From: Cardinalis cardinalis
Lineage: Eukaryota > Chordata > Aves > Passeriformes > Cardinalidae
Assembly (NCBI GenBank): GCA_014549065.1
Contig: JACDOX010000081.1
Coordinates: forward strand, 1,431,924 to 1,495,923
Direction: 5' to 3'
Length of the DNA stretch: 64,000 bases
Below the pieces are notes generated by a model. It searched no databases. It saw nothing but the letters and a program-made list of their open reading frames with translations, and was not told the DNA's origin. Shown piece after piece: positions 11,401 through 23,019 of the stretch; the first letter of the stretch is position 1; the number at the start of each line of letters is the position of its first letter. A program made the position numbers and the translations under genes.

Positions 11401-14400
11401 GCAGGTTTTGTGTGATGCTTTAGTGACTGTGTGACTTCTATTGAGAAATCACATCTTGGCTGGGCAAGAATGTAGGACACAGCTCTGAGCACAGGCTGCT
11501 GCCTCTGTCAGGGCAAGAAATGAGATGGCAAGATTTGAAGGACAGCAGTCTGTCCACTCTCCAGCTCATGGGACTCTATCCTTCTGTTTGTGCTGTGGGA
11601 GGAGAAGGACGTGGTTGGGGACGAGCAGAATGAGGTTTCTAATGCTGAGAAGTGTCAGAAGAAGACCCAGGTGCCTCAGTGATGTTGGAATGTCTCCGAG
11701 ATAAAAAACCTGCTCTGCATTTACAGAAGTGGCTTTGTGCCTGCATAAGCAAAGGCATTCAGAGCTGGGNCTTGCTGTGGATTTGTTCTGTTGGTTCCTC
11801 TATTTCTGTTCAAAAAATTGATTTACCCAGCTCTATTTTAGAAGGATTTCTGAAGTTTCACAGCGATTTCATAGCTGCTTTTTAGCCAGAGGAGAGGAGC
11901 CTTCCAGCTGGTGGTTTGACAAGCACAGTAAATGAACAGCTGTTTAAACCTGCTCACAGTGTTTGCCAGCAAGCCTGCCCAGCATCCAAACAGATTAATG
12001 TTATGGAATGGAAAGATCTGATGTATGGATGCTTTCATTCTGTGTGGCTTTTGAAACAGAAAATATTGTAGGAATTGTTGCTGCAGTGAGACAGACCTGT
12101 TCAGAAACAAGGTGAATGGGCAGCCACTGAAAAAGAATGCTGGCCTGGCACATTCCCATGTGCCTTAGCTGAGCTTCACTCTCCATGTGGGCTCTCTCTC
12201 ACTGCCTATAAATCATTGGAAAGACTCCACTCCCTTCTGTCTACCCTGACCTTCCTTATCAGCTCCCCCAGCAGCACCAGTGACACACTGCCATCCCTCC
12301 AAATCCCTTTTGAGGCTGCCTCATGAAAGCTGCTTTCACTTTTTGTCTTGCCCTATTTGTCTTGTCCTTGAGTGAATTTTAAGGGAGAAAGGAACAAATT
12401 CAACCTGGGCAGTGCAGCTAGAANGTATCCTCCAGTTAGGGGGGAGCTGTGCTACCCATTTGGGATTTGCTGCTGAGCTCTCCAGTTTTCTTGATGCCCA
12501 CATTTGGTCCTGGGGCCCTGCTAATTGGAGATGGATTGGCTCAGTGCAAATCNCTGACTGTCTGCTCTCCAGCCTCTGCTGACTCGGGTTTGGCAGGCAA
12601 TAAATCCTCACCCCTACATGGGAGGAAGGCAGGAGCGTTGCTTCTGTGAAGGGATTAATGGCACAGACCAGCACAGCATTCCTCCTGGGACTTGGATCTG
12701 GATCCTCCAGTTTTCCATTGCTGCTTTCAGAGTGCTGATGATGTAGTTTGTGTTTAGGGAAGGGTGCTGGCACCTCCCTGTCATCCCAGCAAATATTTTT
12801 GCCATGAGTTCCTGAGTTCTGGAGCAGCCAACAAGGAGGCTGTTAACAGTCAAATGCCTTCCCCAATGGCAAAGGGGATTGTGAAATCCCAGAGTGCAGG
12901 AATCATTTCTGTGTGCTCTGACTTGGTGACTTCCTTTATGTTGGGCCAACATTTGCTGCCTTTGGATTTTTATCTCAGTTCTCATTTTACAGATGNAGCA
13001 TCAGCAGGTACTTGTTGAGTCTGCCTGGGCTGGGCTAAACCACCCATTTCTGAGCCATTTCCCTGCCTCAGAATCAAACCTGTGTCCCCTTCCTTTCCAA
13101 CCTGAGTGTTTTCCCTGCTAATCTCATCTCCTCACATCCCTGTTCCAGGCTGCTTGTTCCCTCACATCTCCACAGAACCTTCCCTTGTCAGAAANACAGA
13201 CATGAGCTTTTCTCTCTTAAAAGAGAGCCTGTTTTATCCCAGTGTTTTATGGGAGAAGTGAAATGGGACACAGCAGACACTCATGAGCTGGCAACTCTCA
13301 TGAGGGCTTTTTCCTAGATNGAATGTCAATTAAAAATGCACCTATTATTAACAGTCTTGTCAGGCATGGAATGCATTGTTACACCAAAATAAGTATCTAA
13401 AGAGTATCTACTCTTTAGATGAAATGTCATCAATTCAAAGAGAATATTTGCTTTAAAATACACATCTTTTTAATTGTTTGCCAGTCCAGGCAGGGCTAGN
13501 ACTCTGCTTCTGTTGTGTTCAGAAGTTGATTAATGTGGTTTGCTCCTATATTTAAAAATAAATAAATCCAAGCCTCTTTGGGAAAGCTCTCCTGTGATCT
13601 CTGACATGAGATGATTACTGTAAAACTGTGAAATTCTCTTGAAAGGTACACCTACAAATATTAATTTGCCTAATGGTTGATTAGAACCAAAAGGATTTGG
13701 GTGTGAGAAGGGAGTGAGTAGCAGAAATTGGGAAGAACAAAGTTTTGCCTTTTGTGTGCTCTTTGCAAGGTTAAATACACACTCAAACCCATGGTCATGG
13801 AGCTGGTTGAGACTGGTTGAAAGTCAAACCCTTGTCCTCAGAGGATGAAAGAAATCTAGGGATGCTGTTAAACATGGGAATGCTCTGAGGAGCAGGGTAA
13901 TCTCCCAAGCTTCTTGGTTCCCTTGGCTCAGGGCCCACAGTTATTTATGTTGTGCCATGATTTCCCCTTTAAAGTTTAAAAAGGATGGTGATGCTGCTTC
14001 TGCCAATGTCTTANTTTTTTTTTAACAGTGAAGAAAACGTGGATCTGAATTCCCTCCACTTGGCTTCTCCTCTCTTGGCATCCACTGAGAAGAGCAACAA
14101 GACTCAAAGTTCTGGGAAATTATCTGATGAAGATTCCCCTCTGGACATCAATGACCTGGCAGTGACCAAACCAACAAAGAGATACTGCATGAACACAGTC
14201 AGTATCTTATTACACAATGTCCTTGACTGATTTTGAGGGGAATTATGGGGAATTATGACTGACGATAGGAATGCAAATGTCTCCAGGCATGGAAGAACTG
14301 GGGACTCAAATGATGAGACAGCAGGCTTATGGCAAAGGTGATAACATATTTTTTTTAATAGCTCCTTGTTGCCTCAATATGTCTTGGACAGCATAAGTAT

Positions 14401-17350
14401 AAAAGAATTTTTAAAAAATTAATAAGGTTTTGGAATGAAAAGCTTGAGGGGAATGGATGCTGGCTAATTGGTAATTCCACTAAATATCTGGGTACACGTG
14501 GATGCAGTAATCAGAAGCTATTGGACACAGTTTCTTTCCTGTTCTGCTTGGTTTTCCCTGTTTCTCATGTCTTTATTCTCCCCTTTATCCATGAAGTACC
14601 TCTCTTGTGAGTGCTTAATACACCTGCATGTGGAAATCTGTTTAAAATGGCACTAGGAGAGAGCTCTGTGTTTATCAGAAACACCAGCAGTCAGACACAG
14701 TCTGTTACTTTGCAGTATTTTGAACAGAAACATTTCAAAATCAAAATGCTGATTCTTGGTGCATTATAATTCTTTTAAATCCTCCAGAAAAAAAGATCCT
14801 TCCCTAACTTTGGCTCCCTGTCTGTGTCCTGCAGGACACCAGTTCCCTGTTCTGGAAGCTGGAGCGCTCGTTGGCCCAGTCCCGACAGATGCTGACTGAT
14901 CTGGAGCTCAGCCTTCTCCACACAAGCATTCCCAACACCACCAACAAGAATAAGGTACAGATTGCTCTCCTGGGATGAGGCTGAGGTCTCAGGGATGCTG
15001 ATTTGGAACATCCTTTCCCTTATGCTTGGGTTGCACTGCATTAGCAAAGCAAGAGGAGGATATTGGTTATGAAGAGACAATTCCTGCATGCCTTAGTGCT
15101 TGAATTTTTTATAGGATTCTGTTTGGCTGCTCAAGGTCATGACAGGATTTGACTCTTGCATGTGTCTGAACAGATGGAAGGCAGAAGTCATTTTGGGACA
15201 AGCTGTAGGAGATCTAGAAAAAAGTGAACACTGGTTCTTTCTGACCTGAAGCAAATTAGGTGATTTCTCAGGCTCAGCACACACTCACTACTCTGCTGTC
15301 CCAGAGAGTCACAGTCAGAACTGGTTTATTATAATATTCATGGAAAGGAGGGCAGTATAGGGAATATATAGGATACTTTGGGTGTGAATTTAAACCAGAA
15401 GCTCAGCTTCAATAAAGGCAGAGTTCTTGTGGGTTGGTAGTTTTAGCTGCTTCATTGTAGGGTCGGAGAATATAATTCAGTGGTCAAAGAAAAGAACCTG
15501 TATGTAGCTGTCATAGCAGTTTATTTTATGAGCACAAGTGCTGATAAAGTTCCTGTTGAGTGTTTGGGCAGCAGAAGTAATCAGAGAAAGGGTCACTTGT
15601 TTAGTGGGTAAATATCCATAAGAATTTCTACCTTGTTTGACAAGGACATTGTACCTTTTGTCCCTAGCAATGAGCACACTTGTGCTGGTGTATATCCCAA
15701 AGGGAGGATTTAGGCTCCTGGTTTCAGAGCAGTGCTGAACCCTCATCTTCATCCTCACACGTTTCACCTCCCTCCAAAAAGTTGCACTCCTTTTAGCCTT
15801 AGATGAACCTGGCCAGAACAAGGTTGCTGTAAGGAGCAGACAAAGCCATTTTTATAGCATTCAGAACCATAAACCCTTCGCTGTGCTGGGCCTGACTGTA
15901 AAGGTTGTGTGCCAGCGTTTGCAGAAACTGAAAGGATATTTTGTTCAGAAGTTCCTCTGCAGGATCTCATTCAGTGGCAAAGACAGCAGCTGTTTAGTCT
16001 TTTGCAAAGCCTCCTGAGTAGGAGGATTCCTGAAAAGCTCCCTGCACACAGGGCTTGCTTGTGGCTCTTGCCCAGCCCCATCAGCTGTCTGGCTCCTGCT
16101 CACTGCTTGGCACGTCACAGCTCGGCTCCTCTGTCTGCCCATGACTCTGCTTTAGGATCTGATGCTGCATTTTTGAGCTTGGAAATTGGCTTCTCCTTCA
16201 GCTTTAGTGGATAGAGAATGAAGCAAACTCGNGTGTAGTGGCGGGAGCAGATCCTGAGCCACATCTGGGCAACTTTGATCTCCTTTCAGAGCAGTTCTGG
16301 GCAAAAACTCGTCAAGCGTGTTTGAGTTAATCTATGCAGGCCAGCTAACCTGTGCTTCAAACCAGGCTTACCTGGGGCTGTTTTAAACTGAGCTTTAGAA
16401 CAGAATAAATATGAGATACAGCCGTTGGAATTGAATCAGGGGGAAGGGGTACCTGCTGGATTCTGTGTCCTGCTGGAGCAGGGAGGAGAAGGGGGAATTA
16501 AGAACTGTACCCCTGCTGCTCAGCAGCTTGAACCTGGCAGCTCTGGAAATTTTATTCTCTGAGTCCTTTGATTTCCGTGTGGTGTTTTTACATTACAATA
16601 GAAACAACAGAACTCTTCACAGAAGCCAGTTAACTGCTGCAGAAGAAAGAGATGCTAAGTTTCCTTTTTTTCTCTGTGATGTTCCCTGAGCATGAAAGTG
16701 TTTTCAGCTTGATCTTTTTTTGTTTGCTTCCGTCTTTATAAATGCATCTGCAATATTAATACCCTTTATGGATTTTTGAGATGGGCCTAGCACAGGATTC
16801 TAAGTGCATTCCAATAAAACTCTTGTGAGTACTGTAACAGCAAACAGATATTAAGTCAAGTAGTTCCTTTAGCCAAATAATTAAACTTTTCTGAAGCGTG
16901 TTCCTCATCCTCAGGGCAGTCAGATCTCACAGCTTCATTCCCCAGTACCTGCACTCTCCTTATTGTAGTCAAAACCCTTCTGTGTGTTACAGATAACAGG
17001 ATCAAGGATGTGNACATTGTTGAATGAGAGATTGGGAAGTTTTTTCCAGTGCCAAGGCCAAGGGCTGTTTTAGGATGCTGTTTCTGGGCTCAGAGCCCCA
17101 AAAGCAGAATGTATTGAATAGAGCTGTTTCAGAATATCCAAAGCAGCCTTGCCCACAGCAGATTGNTTTTTTCTTTTTGAATCAGGAAATTTCTCACTCT
17201 CTGATTATTTGTTCTCCTATTGTAGATTGGATGCTTGCAGTAGGCACCACCTTGTCTGGTTCTGAGGACAAAAGAGTAACCAGATATGGTTAAAATCCTG
17301 AACACCACATGAAACTGAATAAGAACCAGCAACAATGAGGACAGAAACTG

Positions 17351-17434
<84 letters not shown>

Positions 17435-18723
17435 AAAAAAAGAAAAGAAATCTCCCAGTGCTGACACAGCCCAAGCTGGTGCCTGCAAAGGGAGGTTACC
17501 CCACAGCCAGCTGGGGGTGACACTGTATGACAGGATCAGCCTCCATCCCATGGGAATCTGGTGCTCANTTCTCTCTGGGATATTCAGCTGCAGTCCCTGA
17601 GCTGGTTGTGCCCTGGGGAGGGGAGTCAGGCTGGTTTGTGTTCTGCTGGCTCTGCACTAAGCCTGGAGACACTGAGACTGCTCTGAGAGCCGTGGGGTCT
17701 GAGGAGAGCAGCTGATGGGGCACCTGGGGAGATGGAATAGCCAAACCTCCCTGTGCACAGAGAGAGCTCTTCTGTTCCTGAACAGAGCCCTGAGGTAAAA
17801 GCAGCCAGGGGTTTTATAGGTTGAAGCCAGCACTGTGACTTGCATCCTGAAACCACTGATGTTACAAAGCTTCAGGAGCAAATCCCCAAAAGTGCTGAGC
17901 CCCGTGCTGAGGCAGCAGAGTGGGGAGAGCATGCTGAGCCTACTGAAATAATCACATTTGCCTCAAGTGAGAAAGAGCTGGTGGAACAAACACACCACAA
18001 TCCACTGTAGATCCATGACAAGCATGAGTGGCTCTCCAAGTCACTGGCTAATGCATAATTCTCATTTTCTTTCTGTGTTCAAAGGCACTGAATCACTGTG
18101 ATCAGTTAGATCTGAAGCAGAGCAGGTCCAGAAATAACCAAACATTTGTGCAGTTTCATATACAGAAGTGATTGAATTGATTTTGGTTGTGTTTGTTTGG
18201 TTTTAAATTGCTTTGAAACTCATTTGAGGGCAGGTGCACTGACAAACATTAGGGCAATTTCCTCCCTAGCTGCCAATGATTTAGCCATTCTCATCAGTCA
18301 GTTGTTTTGCCTCTAGAGAGAGGTTGGGTGGGGGAGAGTGAAGAACTCAGGAGGAAAGCAGTGAGGAAAAGGCTATTTTCAGTTTTGGACACAGCAGCAT
18401 GTGCCAGTGCTCATAAATGGTGACTCAGTGGCTGGCCTGGGGCACAAAGATCACTCCTTTCCTGAAAGCCAACTGGAAAGGTTTTATTTCCCAACATCCC
18501 AGTGGTGGCCCTGAGACTGTTGCCTTTCTGTGAAGTACTTTGTTTACCTTTTCCTCTTTATATTTTACTCCATGTTCTTACTCTGTTTGCAGTGTGAAAA
18601 TTTGTGTAGTAAATTCACATAAGTNTGGTGGCTTCAGATATTTCAGAGGAAATGTTCCTGCTTTTTAATAAAAATCTTTTCCATTTTCTGCAGAGGAAGA
18701 AGTTGGTTCCAACACAGAGGTAA
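5426..18723 (+). CDS. CCDC62: CCDC62, coiled-coil domain-containing protein 62
   Basis: Coding exons: 5426-5461, 5745-5937, 6528-6694, 6973-7074, 7379-7550, 7636-7737, 8707-8795, 9572-9672, 10269-11018, 14029-14197, 14835-14954 and 18694-18723. All phases join and all introns are GT-AG. The product is about 676 residues, close to human (about 684). The start ATG at 5426 gives MSSSLQRSASPQ joined in phase to AFSPDHKNSIIRRQ. Residues about 15-320 are a continuous coiled coil containing the conserved ELRDRDKELNDMVEVHE segment, LTKKLKLLES and FAKSKQ. The 750-bp exon is poorly conserved until DLEWLEIFKPKK near its end. The penultimate exon carries the conserved SRQMLTDLELS. Human CCDC62 is testis-enriched, reported as an estrogen-receptor coactivator and linked to sperm acrosome formation. 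I see no LXXLL motif in this bird copy. The last exon is uncertain: a second AG two bases on would give a longer C-terminus. Confidence 0.92.
11019..14028 (+). other. CCDC62: CCDC62 intron between the 750-bp exon and the SEENVDL exon
   Basis: This 3-kb intron was read in both directions. It is AT-rich to neutral and shows no further CCDC62-like exon, RNA gene or recognisable repeat. Its open frames have no splice-site support. Confidence 0.5.
17353..17449 (+). repeat. Long poly(A) tract inside the last CCDC62 intron
   Basis: About 95 bases are almost pure A, with only isolated G interruptions after 17420. The tract could be the tail of a retroposed RNA or an expanded simple repeat. The sequence just before it (about 17220-17352) has no recognised SINE or LINE. 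The length may be unreliable, because homopolymers assemble poorly. Confidence 0.8.
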
Positions 18724-18890
18724 TTGTGAGGACTGAAGACATTGACCCAGCAGCTACAATGGAAAGTTACCTCATTTTTTTTTCCCGTGGTCCTCCTGAG
18801 TGCTTGAAAGACCCACAAGTGGCAAGAAGATCTGACTCTGCAGGAATGTATTTTATCTTGAAATAAAACACAGAATTACACCAAGATTAA
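18691..18890 (+). terminator. CCDC62: CCDC62 terminal exon, alternative acceptor and polyadenylation signal
   Basis: The acceptor tttctgcag ends at 18693. It is followed by a second AG (18694-18695) and a canonical AATAAA at 18862-18867. With the first AG the frame stops at 18721-18723 after nine residues. With the second AG the frame stays open for 56 codons and stops at 18864-18866, overlapping the poly(A) signal. The first choice gives a protein nearer the human length and a better acceptor context (CAG, where the second would be GAG). Confidence 0.6.
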
Positions 18891-20635
18891 CAGAGCTATT
18901 TTTATAGCTGAGAGCTCAGGTTAAACACCAGCTTGTTTTTTAAGAGTCTGAAGTGTGTAATTGTTACAACATCGGAACTATTTTTCTTTTTCTTTTTTTT
19001 TTTTTTATGGTGGCTCAGAAATATTTATAGAGTATGACACAGCCAAGCATTCTCCCTTTTTTTTTTTTATAGCACATTGTTTTTGTTCTGGATTTCTTGC
19101 CTTGTAGAGAGAGATGAATAATGTTTATAGGAAGTTCCCAATTAGTGTTGTAAGCAGGAACTGCCTCCGATGTTGCTGAAATGGGAGAGCTGTCACCCAC
19201 AAGATGGGCAGAACAACTTTCCACACTCAGGAGCTGGTTCTTCCCAAAACGTTTATGGCATCAGGTGTGTTTGGCCTCTGTTTGCACTGTAGAGGTAGCC
19301 AAGTATGATGTGACCTTTTTTTAGCATTTAAACTGGATTTATGTTTGCTGATTGGGCAAGATGTGCTGTTATCACAACTCGAACTTGCTTTTTAACTAAG
19401 GGATCAAATAAGCTGATAAAGGGGATACTTTGCTGTGTCTCTCTTGCCCATTTAACACATTTAGCACTTGGTTTCTGACATTTTTCAGCACAGACACGAG
19501 TGGGCTGCCCAGTCCTGTGTAGGTTGGGAGCTCTTTGGGACACCAGTGCCCCTCCCACAGCCCTGTGCCAGCGTTTTTCCTGCAGAGGGGAGCCAAGGGT
19601 GGGAGTTTCTGCTCCATCCTCTGCCACCAGTTATTGCAGAGAAACACAACACTCCGTGGATTCCCCTTGTTAACTCTTTCACTTCATTTTCTGCTTTCTC
19701 TTTAATTACTCCAGTGACAGCCTTTCCTGCAGGTATTAATGGCCCCAGAATTAGGTGGCCAGTTCTGATGAGAGCTGCTGTTCTCCAGACTCTCTCCCTG
19801 CCTGCTCACCAGNGTTACCCACAGAGGGAAGCTCAGCTGCTCCAGCTCTTTCCAGGTTTCCTCAAGCCTTTACAGTGCATTTATTCNTCTACCTGCACAG
19901 AACCTTCTCAGGCTCCATCCTCACAATTTTCTGCTCTGAGTATGACAAGAATTCCCCCTAAAAAGCCAGTGATGACAATGCCATGAAGCTCACCCTGAAG
20001 CTGTGCNGCAGAGAAATTGGTGCAACGTCCAAGCATCAGCTGCTTTTAAATGGGTTTGAGGTTGTTGGATGAACTCACTGAGTTTAAACCCCTGGAGAGT
20101 TTAAAATGATNACTTTAAAATCAATATAGAAAACTGAGCTCAAGTGATGCATCAAGGATCTGCAGAGCCTTAGGATTTTGTGTTGGGGCTGCCCTGGATT
20201 TGTGGAATGGGAAGAAGGGAAATAACTGGGTTAATTTATTCAGCACTAAGTGACTTAAAACCCAGCTGCATTATTGACCACACTCTGATGCTCGAATGGA
20301 AACGCTTCAAACTCGGTTCCTTAATTCTGGAAGCAGCTCAAATACTCCAGGGAGCCCTTTGCTATTGTATCCTTGGTTTGAATTATTATTTAAAGACAAC
20401 AAAGCTTCTGTTCAGCCACGGCCTTTCCGCAGGGTGGATGCGAGCTCCGGTCATTGACTTTGGTAACGGGAATTGGTGTTGGAGCCCCGGGGCTCAGAAC
20501 GAGCTGTGTGCAAGTGCCCTGGGAGGGGGGTGAAGATGGGCGCTCAGATGGGACGGTCGTGCTGGCGGTGACCGCCGCTCCTGGCGTTTCCTGAGCTGGG
20601 GAATCACCTCGGTGCCTGGTGCCCGCGGGGGCCGC
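18891..20635. other. Intergenic region between CCDC62 and HIP1R
   Basis: About 1.7 kb with T-rich runs near 18990-19070 and no supported exon. Open frames here are short and without splice context. Regulatory DNA for HIP1R may lie in the last few hundred bases, where GC content climbs. Confidence 0.45.
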
Positions 20636-20838
20636 TAAGGGACGTGTCGTCCCCGTTCCGTGTCCCTGCTCCGTGTGTCCTGTCGGTCTCCGTGTCCCTG
20701 CTCTGTGTCCCCTCCCCGTGTCCCCTCCCCGTGTCCGTGTCTCCTCTCCGTGTCCGTGTCCCCTCCCGGTGTCCCCTCCCGGTGTCCCCCCGGCGCTGTG
20801 CGGTCCCACCTGCCCGCGGGGGGAGCGGCGCTCGCTGC
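20636..20838. repeat. Low-complexity GTGTCC-rich tract at the edge of the HIP1R CpG island
   Basis: Imperfect short repeats built on cgtgtcccctc/ggtgtcccctc run from about 20640 to 20795 and end in GC-rich sequence at the gap. Their open frames in several registers are by-products of the repeat. The tract probably contributed to the assembly break that follows. Confidence 0.7.
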
Positions 20839-21512
20839 NNNNNNNNNNNNNNNNNNNNNNNNNNNNNNNNNNNNNNNNNNNNNNNNNNNNNNNNNNNNNN
20901 NNNNNNNNNNNNNNNNNNNNNNNNNNNNNNNNNNNNNNNNNNNNNNNNNNNNNNNNNNNNNNNNNNNNNNNNNNNNNNNNNNNNNNNNNNNNNNNNNNNN
21001 NNNNNNNNNNNNNNNNNNNNNNNNNNNNNNNNNNNNNNNNNNNNNNNNNNNNNNNNNNNNNNNNNNNNNNNNNNNNNNNNNNNNNNNNNNNNNNNNNNNN
21101 NNNNNNNNNNNNNNNNNNNNNNNNNNNNNNNNNNNNNNNNNNNNNNNNNNNNNNNNNNNNNNNNNNNNNNNNNNNNNNNNNNNNNNNNNNNNNNNNNNNN
21201 NNNNNNNNNNNNNNNNNNNNNNNNNNNNNNNNNNNNNNNNNNNNNNNNNNNNNNNNNNNNNNNNNNNNNNNNNNNNNNNNNNNNNNNNNNNNNNNNNNNN
21301 NNNNNNNNNNNNNNNNNNNNNNNNNNNNNNNNNNNNNNNNNNNNNNNNNNNNNNNNNNNNNNNNNNNNNNNNNNNNNNNNNNNNNNNNNNNNNNNNNNNN
21401 NNNNNNNNNNNNNNNNNNNNNNNNNNNNNNNNNNNNNNNNNNNNNNNNNNNNNNNNNNNNNNNNNNNNNNNNNNNNNNNNNNNNNNNNNNNNNNNNNNNN
21501 NNNNNNNNNNNN
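20839..21512. other. HIP1R: Assembly gap (674 Ns) probably containing HIP1R exon 1
   Basis: A run of 674 undetermined bases is flanked on both sides by very GC-rich, CpG-dense sequence typical of a CpG island. HIP1R exons 2-32 follow in order, and exon 2 starts in phase 0 at AISISKAINTQ. The first about 31 residues of HIP1R (human start MNSIKNVPARV) were not found anywhere in the window. The gap is therefore the natural place for exon 1 and the core promoter. This is inferred, since the bases are missing. Confidence 0.65.
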
Positions 21513-21800
21513 CGGGCAGCCGGGCCCCGCGCCGGCCGTGCGCCCCCCCGCACCTCCCGGGCCTTATCGCAGGTAAACACGGCCGGCAGCGCACGGGGAA
21601 AGTTTTACGGTGCTGACGGGAGCGNGGCCGAGCCCGGGGCTCCGCGGCGGCCCCGCGTCCCGGGAATGGGCATCTCCGCATCCCTGCCGAGCCCCGGCCC
21701 CGCCGACACCGGGAAATGTTTCGCACCGGGGCTGGATTCACCCCTGCCCCGCGGCTCCGGGTCCCTGCGGGGATCGGGGTGTTTGGACCCACGGAGGGCG
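21513..21800 (+). promoter_or_regulatory. HIP1R: CpG-rich flank of the presumed HIP1R promoter or first intron
   Basis: Sequence after the gap is rich in C, G and CpG (for example the cgggccccgcgccggccgtg stretch at about 21521) and fades by about 21850. No HIP1R exon is recognisable here. A gcag|gtaaac junction at about 21570 resembles a donor, but no matching known coding sequence precedes it. Confidence 0.5.
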
Positions 21801-22678
21801 GCAGGGTGGTAACAAAGCCCAAAGGCGTTTGTGCCCCATCGTGTCCGCCTTGGCCGCGGTGTTGTACTCCTGTGGNCCCCACGGGGTGGGCATTGGTGGG
21901 GCTGGCATGTGGCTGGTGGGAAATGAAGTACCCAGACAGCGTGGGCAGGGATGGGCAGAGGGATGGACAGAGTGACGGGCTCGCTGCTGCCCCAGCAAAA
22001 ATAACAGTGCCCTCCCGCATGCCTCCTCTGACCCCTCTGCTCTTGCAGGCTGTGCATTCATCGCAGATGTTTTCCCCTTTGCCCCTTTGCTTTGCGGTTC
22101 CTTCCTCAGCCCCTGGGCTGGTTTGGCCCCGGAGAGCNCCAGCGAAGGCAGGTGGGAATTTCAGGCCTCGCAGGGTCACGGAGCTGGGTAGGAAACGGAG
22201 CTTGCTGGGTTTGGGGAGCACCACGGGAAAACCGGCAATTCCGGTTCCCTCTGGACGCGTCTCCTTCGCTCGTCCCGCTGGGCAGCGCTGCCCCGTGAGC
22301 CGGGGGCTGCCCGTGCCCTCCTGCCAGGGCATCACCGAGATTCCAGGGCATCTCGGGCTTTTCACTGGCACCTGTGCTCTGGAAATCCCCGGAGTCACAG
22401 GGATGCTGTGAGCGGAGACATGGACAGGGCAGAGAGGTGGTCGTTCTCTGGCTCGCTGGCTGATGGACACATTCACTGCCCAGAGCTGGCCTTTTGTCCA
22501 GCAACTGCTCAAAACTGTCCTAAAGGAGCTTTATTCTGGTGTGGTTTCCTGTAGTGGTGCTTCAGTGGGAGCAGAGCTGTTCAGTGTCAGAATGTGGGTA
22601 TTGATCTGCCTTCTACCTCTAATTATAGCAGCTGCCCAGCCGGCTGCCTGTCGCCTCTGTGGCACCGGGTGATGGTGG

Positions 22679-23016
22679 CACGTCCCCTCCTCATCTCTGT
22701 GTCACAGGGGTGCTGCTGGCATGTCCCCTCCTCATCTCTGTGTCACAGGGGTGCTGCTGGCATGTCCCCTCCTCATCTCTGTGTCACAGGGGTGCTACTG
22801 GCACGTCCCCTCCTCATCTCTGTGTCACAGGGGTGCTGCTGGCACGTCCCCTCCTCGTCTCTGTGTCACAGGGGTGCTGCTGGCATGTCCCCTCCTCATC
22901 TCTGTGTCACAGGGGTCCTGCTGGCATGTCCCCTCCTCGTCTCTGTGTCACAGGGGTCCTGCTGGCACGTCCCCTCCTCATCTCTGTGTCACGGGGGTGC
23001 TGCTGGCACATCCCCT
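22679..23016. repeat. 41-bp minisatellite, eight full copies
   Basis: The unit begins cacgtcccctcctcatctct and continues gtgtcacaggggtgctgctgg. Copies start at 22679, 22720, 22761, 22802, 22843, 22884, 22925 and 22966, with a partial ninth from 23007. Copies differ at few sites (cacg/catg, cat/cgt, gtgctg/gtcctg). Because 41 is not a multiple of 3, long false open frames appear in all three registers. The array lies in the presumed first intron of HIP1R. Confidence 0.93.
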
Positions 23017-23019
23017 CTG

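Noticed and set aside
15290..15830. Possible LTR with AATAAA on both strands in a CCDC62 intron
   Set aside because: I could not find terminal TG/CA ends, target-site duplications or a second copy in the window.
17129..17551. Poly-Phe or poly-Lys proteins
   Set aside because: They are translations of the poly(A)/poly(T) run.
20390..22512. Very long open frames across 20390-22512 on both strands
   Set aside because: They are open only because the 674 Ns contain no stop codons; the flanks are GC-rich and repetitive.
22679..23016. CRISPR-like array
   Set aside because: The units are contiguous tandem copies without unique spacers, and the genome is a vertebrate.
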